A DNA stretch of 64,000 nucleotides, taken from Bathymodiolus brooksi (lineage: Eukaryota; Mollusca; Bivalvia; Mytilida; Modiolidae). Positions 11,529 through 20,843 of this stretch are shown here, in pieces; position 1 is the stretch's first letter, and every line of letters starts with the position of its first letter. The stretch lies in NCBI GenBank assembly GCA_963680875.1, contig OY804588.1, positions 75,788,829-75,852,828 on the forward strand, read 5' to 3'. The translations under genes and the position numbers were made by a program. The notes beneath the pieces were generated by a model that worked only from the letters and a program-made list of their open reading frames with translations, was not told the DNA's origin and ran no database searches.

Positions 11529-11871
11529 ATGGCGGACCATAGACAAAGACATCAAATTACAACTCGTAACTCCAAAAATAACATACTACATGGAGTAACA
11601 CTTTTAATTCTTATCAGTGGTGATATTGCTGAAAACCCAGGCCCAATTAAGTTTCCTTGCGGGTCCTGTGCAAAACCAGTAAAGAAAAACCAAAAAGGCA
11701 TACAATGCGAAGATTGTTTATTTTGGTACCACATAAAATGTATCAATCTTCCAGTTACATACTATATAATATTGTTGGTACTGCAGTAGATGTACCCTTC
11801 CCGAATTTACAGACTCATTTTTCGAAAAGTCAATAAACGAAAGTGACATCGATAAATCAGCTGAGTCTGAT
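11529..11871 (+). pseudogene. Broken leader ORF of a non-LTR retrotransposon with 2A-like motif and PHD-type finger
   Basis: Starting at the ATG at 11529 (good context, GCCATGG), residues 22-39 read as a hydrophobic run followed by SGDIAENPGP (motif GDIAENPGP, bases 11619-11645). This resembles the 2A-like ribosome-skipping peptides known at the N-terminus of several invertebrate non-LTR retrotransposons, although the motif has A where E is usual, two residues after the D. It is followed by C44-x2-C47, C60-x2-C63, H68-x2-C71, the first part of a PHD-type zinc finger. The frame then stops at 11787-11789. The last cysteine pair (WYCSRC, from 11776) and an acidic continuation (TLPEFTDSFFEKS) lie in the neighbouring frame, so one frameshift between about 11756 and 11776 broke the ORF. 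Similarity ends near 11871. No endonuclease or reverse transcriptase follows. Read-through from 11421 starts inside the MITE and is not the natural start. Confidence 0.75.
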
Positions 11872-12172
11872 GGTTATCTTCTTCTTTCTTTCGTATTTGC
11901 GTCCAGGACTGAATCACCAAGTATAAACTTGTATTAATCTTTATTTTTACTCTTTAAAATTTAAGAGTTGCACTATATGCACCTTATTTACATCCACAGT
12001 TTCGAATAATTAAAAATTTCGGATAAAAGGTAAAAACTAGTGCGTTAGTATTCAATATCCTATTACAGTTAATGGGTCGCTGAGAAGTTCAGCCTTTAAA
12101 ATCTAAAAAAGAGGGATCCTTATGTACAAGTTCAATATATACATCTATTGTATGTGACGGTATCTTCACGGT
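11872..12172. other. Spacer, nothing recognised
   Basis: AT-rich sequence. No repeat or ORF with support. CTTCACGGT at 12164-12172 is the left copy of the target duplication of the next element. Confidence 0.3.
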
Positions 12173-12764
12173 GGGGTCCTCCCAATAGTCTGACGGCCCA
12201 TTAGTCCGACAGCCCATTAGTCTAGCTGCAATAATGTAGCTCATGTGACAAACTTGTGTCTCGGCAGAGCTACAACGCGGTCCCATTCGTCACAATGGAG
12301 CAAAAAAAAAGTTGCAGTTGAAACATAAAAACTCACTATTTACGCTTCAAACATTTCATTATAACTATTACTGGGTTCCGTGGCGTTAGTCCGAAGGTTC
12401 ATTAGTCCGAAGGTTCGTTAGTCCGAAGGTCTGTTAGTCCGAAGGTTCGTTTGTCCTAATGTCGGCCACCCATACGTTTGAACTCTGTTATTTCTGGTTT
12501 GAATAAACGTATATATTCAACCCGTATTATTTTAATATTATTTTATTGCAAATAAAACAGCAATGGGATTGGACAAAAAGTTATCACAACTTATGGACTG
12601 TCCTCTCCCTACAAATAATACACATATAATAATGTCAACAAAAATAGCACATACACAAATATAAATAATATTTAGCACAATATAGTGAAACATGGGAAAT
12701 AAATTGATGTAGATGTAGACCAGATGACCGACCTCTGATTAGAATCTTTTTGTTTGTCTACAAC

Positions 12765-12860
12765 TCGTATACCCTTTTTGTCCCCAGCCGCGAAGCGACG
12801 GAGTGACATAGTAATGGTCTGCGTTCGTCCGTCCGTCCTTCCGTCCTTGTGCAAACATGT
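12765..12860. repeat. Fragment of a dispersed repeat end with CGTCCGTCC tract
   Basis: TTTTTGTCCCCAGCCGCGAA followed by GCGACGGAGTGACATAG and a run of CGTCCGTCC-type repeats resembles a repeat terminus that I know from many marine invertebrate genomes. Only about 95 bp are recognisable. Nothing else stands out in 12461-13305. Confidence 0.4.
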
Positions 12861-13305
12861 ATCTTAAAGTAGTGTTACTAGAAATTAAGGTATAAAACAA
12901 CAAAGTACCGAAATTGCAGGAAATAATGATTTTTTTTCTAGATTAACCCGTACGTTGTTTCCTACATGTAATATGCATAACACATTTGTTAGATGATCTT
13001 TTATGATATTATATTATTTTTTGTTTCTGATGCGTGTATACCTACATTGTGTAAGTACCAATCTTTGGAATTTCTACACTAACAACAGGCTGTTTATTCC
13101 TCTACAGTATGCCACTTGGTTAAAATATCTAAGGAGACCCCCCCCATCTGGTACACGTATCTGGTAAAGGGTATTTGTATATGTCGAGCCATGGAACACG
13201 GTATTCTGGAATTACATAGATGTAGAATTTGGTACACATATGCTTAAGTTGTTGCGGTAGTTGATTGGAGTTTTCAATATTCCATAATAATTGGTATATA
13301 TTTGA

Positions 13306-13680
13306 GGTTACACTCCGTATTTTGCGACCATCAGTTGTACATTAGAACGTCTGTTTAATGATTTTATGTATTCTCTTTTTAATGGAATGTACTTGTCCCT
13401 CACAACACTTATTTTCAGATGTGCTTTAATGTTTTCTAATCCCTTTTTCAGAGATCGTCTCTTTTGTGTCGTACCAAAAGGAACTCTTTCAGTATTTCGT
13501 AAAGAGTAAATGACAAGTCTGAATTTGTTTTCATTTTATTTGTATGTTGTTACTATGTCTTTGTTTATTTGACTTGTGTACGTTGTTTAATTTGTATATA
13601 TTCTTGTAAAGTTGTATATGCCTTCAACCCTTCGGGGTAAAATTGTGCATTGAATACAGTTATTATTATTCTGAAGTGTT
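13306..13680 (+). other. Possible LINE 3' end: open stretch, hairpin and ATT tail
   Basis: Codons are open from 13306 to the TAA at 13507-13509 without an early ATG, which may be chance in T-rich DNA. The following 160 bp are T-rich, contain a short hairpin (ACCCTTCGGGGT near 13627) and end in ATTATTATT. A terminal hairpin plus a microsatellite-like tail is typical of CR1/L2-type LINE 3' ends. I cannot identify protein similarity in the open stretch. Confidence 0.3.
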
Positions 13681-14275
13681 TGTTAAGCAAACAAATCCCA
13701 GTTGTTAATTGGATCAACAACGGGTCTTAAAAATACTCTAATATTTATATATCTTTTGAGTTTTACAGTATGTAAGCTTAAACATATTTGGTTAAGATCA
13801 GAGTTTTAGTGGAGGGTTTACTTCATTGGAATGATTTCCATATATTTCAGAGACGACGCATATTTTTTTTCTATTTTTTTTAAGACTTAGCACGCTTGGA
13901 TCCATAATTACAAAACAGGGGTTTGGTGCAATTTTTGACGTGTTTTCTACAAAATGCTTTACGTTTTACCTATATTTGCCGATTACACATTTTTATTTGC
14001 TAGCAAAAGCCGGGCGTACAGCCTACAACCCAGCTGGATAGACCACTGCTGAGTCAGGTTGTGAATATGAGTATCTTGCTTCTCTTACTTAATTTGATAA
14101 AGGACTGAATATTAAATCAATTCAACACTGTTCGATACCTATCCTTTGATCGAAAAACAAGACTAACGGACCTTAAAAAGTTCAGACTAACGGACCTTCG
14201 AACTAACGGACCTTCGGACTAATGAACCTTCGGAGTAATGGACCTTCGGACTATCGAGCGGTCACCCTATTACTG

Positions 14276-15160
14276 ATGATCCCAGTCCTTGTTAAATCGG
14301 TTTGGCTGAGAAATATATGCTTTTCAAAGGTAGCAACAACCTTGTTCAAATTTATCGATCGTTTGTCATAACCGGAAACTACGGAAGGCGGAGCATTTCT
14401 GAATATGGTATTTCTTACTACGATGCTTACGACGGCTGATGTAAACATTCACGCCTTAATCGCCAAATATGGTATCGACATCCAAATAGTGAGGCCGGAA
14501 ATGACGAAATTCAAAGTGTTCAGAGTGAAAGTAAACATGGATTTTTATTTTGTGGGAATTACATTCTAAAATACTGGTAGGTGATAAAAACTTGTTATAA
14601 TAATGGACAAAAGGAAAGGTTATGTCTTATTATTGATAAATGCAGGCGTCAGAAACTCTGTAAGCGAGAGCAAAAAATCTCGGCGGATGCTCCATTACGT
14701 GTAATGGCATCCCGTTATAACCCTTGCGAGTAAGCGAGCATTTAGGGTTTTATTATTAGAACTACATTAGTCCGACAGCATATAAATGCAAGAGGCATAC
14801 CAAGTCTCATTAATATCCTTCAAGGCGTTCCGACAGACCATGAGGGTGGTTCCTATATACATGTACCCTATCTAACTGAACTTCGTCCATACATGTCAAC
14901 TCACTCGTTTTTTTGCGGGTCACATCGTTCATGAATTTGCCGAAATGTGTCCTCTCACCCGAGATTTTTCAATCACCCGACGGGTCCCGGGAATTCGGTA
15001 AATGACCCGTTTTCACCCGTCTTCTTGTCATGGATTGTATCCAGTTTTTAGAATGGAAATATATTGAAACAATTTCCCAATAATGCAAGTTGATTAACCG
15101 GTTTGGCTATGAGACAAACGCAACCAATCCGTTAAACAGGAAATCGAAAATCAAGGGACA
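14276..15160. other. Interior of the large foldback-like element, no gene seen
   Basis: Mixed sequence without a supported ORF. A 16-bp palindrome, CCATTACGTGTAATGG, lies near 14690. Words of the ACCCG type recur around 14915-15020 (TCACCCG, ACCCGACGGG, GACCCG) without forming a clear tandem array. I recognise no family. Confidence 0.3.
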
Positions 15161-15164
15161 CATA

Positions 15165-15300
15165 TGACAAATCCGTTACACATAAAACTAAAAAGAACAG
15201 ACAACACGAACTCCACTAAAAACCGGGAGTGATTTCAGGTGCTCCGGAAGAGTTAGTCAGTCCTGCCTTGTTAACAACACCCGTCGTGTAAAATGACGAC
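15165..15300 (-). repeat. Dispersed repeat DR-A, reverse orientation, 5' part
   Basis: ACCGGGAGTGATTTCAGGTG, CTCCGGAAGAGTTAGTCAG and ACACCCGTCGTG match the 5' part of DR-A read backwards, as in the copies at 36287-36500 and 40318-40545. Confidence 0.75.
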
Positions 15301-15418
15301 ACGAACATCGATATCGTTTTGACACGGATATATATATTAATCTAACTGCCATTAGCTCATTTGTTCACGACACAGGTACTTGGGGTCAACACCTTTCCTT
15401 TTTGCTTAAAGCGACACC

Positions 15419-15643
15419 ATGGATTTTATCATTATCTTAATTTTCTCCCTTTTTCAACTAAAAATATGCGAAACTGATCAAAGTAGAGCTCTCTTATTAC
15501 ATGTATATAGGAGGGGCCCCATGGGGCTATTTCAAACAGTTATTAGTGGTTTAATATATTTTCAGATTCAGACGCTATCAAATGTTAATCTCGACAAAAC
15601 CTGTCCTTTTGAGAAACCTGCCATTTTAAACCCACTGTCTTGA
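15419..15643 (+). CDS. Small ORF with signal-peptide-like start, doubtful
   Basis: The ATG at 15419 has a strong context (ACACCATGG). Residues 2-13 are strongly hydrophobic (DFIIILIFSLFQ), followed by LKICETDQ, which looks like a secretory signal. After about residue 24 the protein has no recognisable features, and the CAAAGTAGAG at about codon 21-23 could be a 5' splice site, making this a first exon. It sits inside the foldback-like element, with no second exon identified. It may be captured host sequence, an element ORF or chance. I do not recognise it. Confidence 0.2.
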   Translation: MDFIIILIFSLFQLKICETDQSRALLLHVYRRGPMGLFQTVISGLIYFQIQTLSNVNLDKTCPFEKPAILNPLS

Positions 15644-15856
15644 GGGGCCTAATAAGGGGTCGATCTAGGGTAACAAGGTGTCGAGCTCGGCTGACGAGGG
15701 ATCAAACTCGTTTGACGCGATCGCTGGAAGAAAGCAGACCCCCTCTGGATCCGCTACTTTAAACCAAAAACATGGATTGTTTACTTGCTAATTCAATAAA
15801 CGAAACGGAACCGTAAAGTCTTTAAAGTGACGAGAAACAAACCGTTTCGTTTCGTT

Positions 15857-16020
15857 TTGTTCCTTGTAATAGTAGTCCCCATTCCTAACTGACCCAAAAG
15901 GTAATTAAACATGCATGTACACATGTATGTACCACCCGAGCTTACGATTTTTCTATTTCCCAACTAACTGACATCCCGAAGACTTCCATAAAGACGGGGA
16001 CTACTATTACAAGGAAAGAA
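15857..16020. mobile_element. Small hairpin MITE
   Basis: TCCTTGTAATAGTAGTCCCC (15861-15880) is perfectly inverted at 15996-16015 around a 115-bp loop. Weaker pairing of GTTTCG-rich and AAACTAAACC-type flanks extends the arms. It lies inside the large foldback-like element. No clear target duplication is seen. Confidence 0.6.
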
Positions 16021-16319
16021 ACTAAACCAGAAAAGGAAATTAATAGTAAAAATGGTAATGCGATGTAGAATTTAGTCCCTCACCGTGACGAACTGACATG
16101 TTGGACTAATGGGTTGTCGGACTAATGGGCCGTCGGACTAATGGGTTGTCGGACAAATGGGCCGTCGGACTATCGGACCCTCCCCTTCACGGTAACTGCT
16201 GCCACCCCCATTAATTTCGCAATTTAAGCACAGGCAGACTAGTGTCACTTCATAGCATGTACTTCTATCTATATTATTTTATATTTTTACATGCGAACAT
16301 ATATAAGCTTGTACATCTG

Positions 16320-16844
16320 CTATTCATAATCTTTCATTTTCCATACTCTGTGCACATCCATTTTGTAGCATAATTCCGTTGACTGGAGCATTATATTCTT
16401 CAATTGTGTATCAGAATCAAACAGATATCCAAATGTTGTACAATCCAGAATTAGTTTTACTAATGATTGCATTGAATTAAATGTTTGTGACCATGCGTCA
16501 GTTCCAATATACGAGATTACCAATTCTTTGAATCTTGTAAATTGGTCCTTCCGTATACAGTGTAGTGCTGAGCACCTATTCAGCATATGTTCTATGTCTT
16601 TGTCACCAACTCCACATAGTGGGCATATTGGGTCTACACGATCATTTGAGAAGCGATGTTTATCTTTTTGTACTAAATATGTGCCTGTTAACATTCTGCA
16701 CTTTGTTATACCTTTCCTTATATCTGCTACATTCGATGGTAATGAGGTCCGAACAAGATGTGTAGAGCCAGCTTTTAGATCCTTAGTATTCATGTTTCTT
16801 AATGATGTTTTATCCGGGGTCAGGTCATTATTCCGACAGCCCAT
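16320..16844 (-). pseudogene. 3' fragment of a LINE reverse transcriptase with C-terminal zinc knuckle
   Basis: From about residue 8 the 174-residue ORF is the C-terminal part of a non-LTR retrotransposon polyprotein. NVADIRKGITKCRMLTGTY is typical of the region after the reverse transcriptase fingers/palm, and C74-P-L-C77, H86, C91 (C-x2-C-x8-H-x4-C) is the zinc motif found near the end of many LINE ORFs. The reverse transcriptase catalytic part is missing. The first residues (MGCRNND) are translated from the arm of the neighbouring foldback-like element, so the ATG is artefactual and the LINE is truncated at about 16820. It lies between two foldback-like elements and is a dead fragment. Confidence 0.75.
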
Positions 16845-18622
16845 TGCTCCGACGGCCCATTATTCCGACAGCCCATTGCTCCGACAGCCCATTTCTCCGA
16901 CAACCCATTATTCCGTCAAAAATGGTCAAAAGTAGTATAATTATCTTAAAACCTGTTGTTTTTCTTCTATACCTAACGGAAGACTGACATTAATCTTTAT
17001 ACTCATTGGGCGGATTGTTTCTGTATTAAACAAAAGGGTAAATATGGGGTCAAAGTCAAATGTCATGGTGCTAGCAGATTCCTTACATCATGACGACATG
17101 AGAAATATCAGTACCAATTTCGGATGGTCTAACACTTCTACATTTTGGATTTAATCATGAAAAGTTTACACCGCCACCGTTACGCGAGACGACACAACAA
17201 TTATTGGAGGGGGGGGGGGAGATTTTTTTTTTTAATTTCTTGCCCTGATTTTTACCGGGAAAAAAATCTGTCCGGACGAAAATCCCAGCCCCCGCCCCCG
17301 TCCGTCCATAAACCTTGTAACCCTTCAAAACCGTCCAAAGTATTTTTTTTTTATTAAACTTTACACAAAGGAGTACACCATATGTAGATGTGCATGAAAT
17401 AATTATAAAGGTTTGTTCTGACATTAACGGTTGCATTTAGGATACAGAGCCATTGTGAGTGAACTAGTCTAGTTTGATCCTGGATCTGGAGAAAAAAAAT
17501 GCCATTACCGTACATTATGATTAATACAATAAAAAAATTTCCATAAACTCCAGGAGGGGGGCTAAAATTAAATAATAAAGATTTAATTTTAAGCAAAATT
17601 CGGTTGTTGTCGGGAGTATCACGTCTAAACTCCCACAATTTGTGACCGGAGAGACACTACCTTATGCTGTTCAACCGTATTGCGTTTTCTAATACGTTTT
17701 AGATACATTGTAAACCGATGAATGCCTCCTTCACATGCACATTTAATGCCCATTCAATGCGCATCGCATGCTCTAAGAGCTTCACACCTATGAAAAGTAG
17801 TTTTCATTTGGCATAAGTTACGACTGTAATAATACTATTTTTTACAATGTAGAGAAAATGTAAATATTTTCACGTATATAATGGAAATCGCAAACGTTTT
17901 GACGTACGTGTGAAGGCATTAACCATGTTGGATGCGCATTCAATTCGCCTCATGAAACGTACGTCGGAATGCAGAATAAATGAACGTGTGTGGAAGCGGC
18001 ATAATGCATATGGAAGGCGTTCTATTAGCCGCATATGTTGGTTGCCAATCGTGCTTCAACAGAAGTGATCGATGTATTTATTGACCTGAACAAGAGAACT
18101 GTCTACCTATCTTTGGAGCTTTTTCCATTCTTCTGCATGTACTTTGTGCTCCCTTTCTCTCCTCTTTTCTACTATATACGTCCTTCTTCAATTCTTAACT
18201 CTCCTCGCTTCCATGCGTATTGCTATCTTCCGTCATTTTGTCTTTCTCGTGCTTCTCCCGGTTTACACTTTTTTCCTTCACTCCTCTTTTCTGGTTCCTT
18301 TGTGCAATGTGCACAACTTTTTCTTCAATTTTTAACTTTCCCCATACCAGGTCGGTCGATCATAATTGCCTTGAACGGGGATGTACAGCCTAGGATAAAA
18401 GCTCCTTTTCCTTTCCAGAACATTCTGTCTAGGCCATGGTCCGTCAAGATTAGCCTGACCGATGGAACATCCTGTTGGATACACTTGGTTAAACCATGGA
18501 TTTGTGGATTGAGTTCTATTTTGCATTGTCGGGAAAATGGGCCGTCGGAGTAATGGGCTGTCGGAGTAATGGGTTGTCGGAGTAATGGGCTGTCGGAGTT
18601 ATGGGCTGTCGGAATAATGCTA
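16822..18622. mobile_element. Third foldback-like element, 1.8 kb
   Basis: The left arm (to about 16918) is made of TTCCGACAGCCCATTGCTCC-type repeats. The right arm (about 18534-18622) is made of the same words inverted (GGGCTGTCGGAGTAATGG). The arms start next to CATTATTCCGACAGCCCAT and end with its reverse complement. No flanking direct duplication is visible, so the exact ends are uncertain by tens of bases. The interior (about 16.9-18.5 kb) has G, T and A homopolymer runs at 17205-17235 and 17341-17352 and T/C-rich stretches. The ORFs there (for example 18035-18553) have no recognisable domain. Confidence 0.7.
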
Positions 18623-19594
18623 CGCATCCTAATTTTAACCCTACTATCAATGTGCGGTACTAAAATATCACAAGGGATGACACCCGCGCGATACCACCTC
18701 ACTTCAATTCTATAATTTTCATATTTATACTTAATTCCTACCTTTCGTACGGTTTAGTTGTGTTGAATAATGGTAATTCCTAATAAATATCATAAAAAAT
18801 CTCCTTAAAATCCCCCCTGCTGTTAATCCAAGTTTGCCATATTTGTTCACTTTCTTTTCTGGTCCTTTTTGGCTCACTTTTTGACTCTTTTTTTCTCACT
18901 CAGAATCATAAGAACTACAGGTAGGTCTGAAGGGAAAAACCTTAGCAATATCAGACTCGAAATAAAATACATAATTTTGGGCGTTGACCACTTGCCCCCC
19001 CCCCCCCCCCCCCCCCCCGGAATGGCCGTGTATTTGAATTGATAAATGAATGTACATCAAATTTGTTGAAACAATTAGAGAAGACTTTTTCAAAGGCATC
19101 AAACTGCTTAAAAAACTAAATACAGAAAACAAACTGCATACAAAAAAGTATTAAAATAAAAAAATATATATTTTAGATGTTGATCAGTTTTAACTCCCTA
19201 TGACCCTTTCTTTCTCGAAAACATTTTTTGGATGGTGACTAGACATGCATTGAATTAGCAGATGAGTAGGAGTGGACCAGAAAGTGGGGGACTAGTTTTG
19301 AGGGTGGACCAGAAAAAGTGGTCAGTTTTTAAAACTGATAGGCAAAATTTTTTTTTAAAAAAATGAAATGATATTAAAAAAAAATGTTATTTGAATGCAT
19401 GCTTCTATACTAAAAATCCAGCTTTTTTAAATTTTGCCAAAAGGGGGGGGGGGGGGGGGGTGCATGTGTCCCTTGCCACCGGCTCATATGTCTCTAATAC
19501 GAAAAGATAGTTGAACATTAACATTTTTCATTTTTATACAATTTTTGCATTTATTATTTCTGTTAGTGTTAATTATTTCTATCAGTATCCATTT
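18623..19594. other. Spacer with long C and G homopolymers
   Basis: A run of about 24 C at 18995-19018 and a run of about 18 G at 19443-19460 frame AT-rich sequence. TGGACCAGAAA occurs twice around 19272-19315. No gene is seen. Homopolymer lengths may be assembly-dependent. Confidence 0.4.
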
Positions 19595-19596
19595 GT

Positions 19597-20843
19597 TAGT
19601 TCACCTTGCCAAAGGCAACGTGAGCTTTTGCCATCATTTGGCGTCCGTCGTCCGTCGTCCGTCGTCCATCGTCTGTCGTCCGTTAACTTTTCACATTTTA
19701 ATCTTCTCTGGAAACCCCTCAGCCAAATGAACTGAAACTTTGTAGGAAGCATCTATGGAAGGTCCTCTATAAAGATTGCTTATTTCGTCCCGATCCATTA
19801 ACAAACATGGCCGTCATAGGCAATTCTTGTTTCTGATTGGCCTATTTTTTTAAATCTTCTCCTCTGAAACCACTGGGCCAAATGAACTGAAACTTGGTAG
19901 GAAGCATCTATGGAAGGTCCTCTATAAAGATTGCTCATTTCGTCCCGATCCATTAACAAACATGGCCGCCCAGGCAATTCATGTTTATGATTGTATGCTT
20001 TATAAAAAAAAAACTGTTTTCTGTGGAAAGGGAGAGAACTCTAATTTAAATATAGATATTAGTAAAATACAGTTAGCTATGAATTGAATGACAGATAAAT
20101 ATGCCTCTAAAACCCCTCAGCCAAATGAACTGAAACTTGGTAGGAAGCATCTATGGAAGGCCCTCATTGTTCAGTTCGTCCCGATCCGTTAACAAACATG
20201 GCCGCCATAGGCGATTCTTGTTTCTGATTGGCTGATTTAAAAAATTCTTCTCCTCTGAAACTGGTTGGCCAAATGTACCGAAACTTTGTAGGATGCATCT
20301 ATGGGAGGTCCTCTATAACGATTACTCATTTTGTCCCTATCCATTAACAAACATGGCCGCCACAGGCAACTTTTGTTTCTGATTGGTCGATTTCTAAAAA
20401 TCTTCTCTGAAACCGCTTGGCCAAATGAACCGAAACTTGGTAAGATGCATCTATGGAGGTCCTCTGTAAAGATTACTCATTTAGTCCCTATCAATTAACA
20501 AATATGGCTGCCACAGGCAAGTCTTGTTTCTTATTGGTCAATTTCTAAAACAGCTTTTCCTCTGAAGCCGCTTGGCCAAATGATATGAAACTTGGTAAGA
20601 AGCATCTATGGAAGATCCTCTATAGAGATTACTCATTTCGTTTTGATCCATTTACAAACATGGTTGCCACAGGCAATTCCTGTTTTAGATTGGTTAATTT
20701 CTAAAAAATCTTCTTATCTGAAACTGCTTTGCCAAAATGAACCGATATTTGGTGGGAAGCACCTATGGAAGGTTCTGTATTAAATTTCCTCAAAGCAGAA
20801 TGAAAGGTGAGCGACACAGGCTCAGCCCACTGAGCTTCTAGTT
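19597..20843 (+). mobile_element. Second complete tandem-core transposon, pearl/helentron-like
   Basis: Same organisation as 7665-8860. The left hairpin region TTCACCTTGCCAAAGGCAAC is followed by TGAGCTTTTGCCATCATTTG and a GTCCGTCGTC-rich stretch. About six diverged units of 165-180 bp follow (CTTCTCCTCTGAAACC, AACAAACATGGCCG). The right end is AGGTGAGCGACACAGGCTCA with hairpin and CTTCTAGTT. An AT-rich insertion near 20000-20100 occupies a position comparable to that in the first copy. No ORF of its own is seen. Confidence 0.75.

Larger units (their letters stand above)
12374..14266. mobile_element. Nested foldback-like transposon, 1.9 kb, with 9-bp target duplication
   Basis: The left arm (GGTTCC, then TTAGTCCGAAGGTTC repeated to about 12460) is mirrored by the right arm (about 14160-14266, repeats of CTAACGGACCTTCGG, ending CGGTCACC). 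CTATTACTG occurs directly on both sides (12365-12373 and 14267-14275). The arm repeat unit differs from that of the host element (CCGAAGG instead of CCGACRGCCC), so it is a related but separate subfamily. The interior carries a possible LINE tail (13306-13680) and a CCGTCC-rich fragment, but no transposase. Confidence 0.85.
12173..16184. mobile_element. Foldback-like transposon, 4.0 kb, with 9-bp target duplication
   Basis: The left end starts GGGGTCC and continues with short direct repeats of about 17-18 bp (TAGTCTGACGGCCCATTAGT, to about 12227). The right end, from 16101, holds the same repeats inverted (GGACTAATGGGCCGTCGG) and finishes GGACCCTCCCC at 16184. CTTCACGGT directly flanks both sides (12164-12172 and 16185-16193). 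Inverted arms built of short tandem repeats and a 9-bp duplication are features of foldback elements, which are linked to Mutator-like transposases. No transposase is visible. The body has been used as a target: a second element of the same type (12374-14266), a DR-A copy and a small MITE lie inside. It may have captured host sequence. Confidence 0.85.

Noticed and set aside
12089..12286. Minus-strand ORF of 65 codons as a gene
   Set aside because: Much of it is translated from the arm of the foldback-like element (MGCRTNGPSDYW-type reading) and it crosses the element boundary.
16528..16935. Plus-strand ORFs opposite the LINE fragment
   Set aside because: They are antisense shadows of the LINE ORF and continue into arm repeats.
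17145..17436. ORFs around the homopolymer runs
   Set aside because: Composition-driven reading of G, T and A runs, overlapping on both strands.
18035..18553. 172-codon plus-strand ORF as a gene
   Set aside because: T/C-rich, cysteine- and phenylalanine-rich translation without domain. It lies in the interior of the foldback-like element and runs into its right arm.
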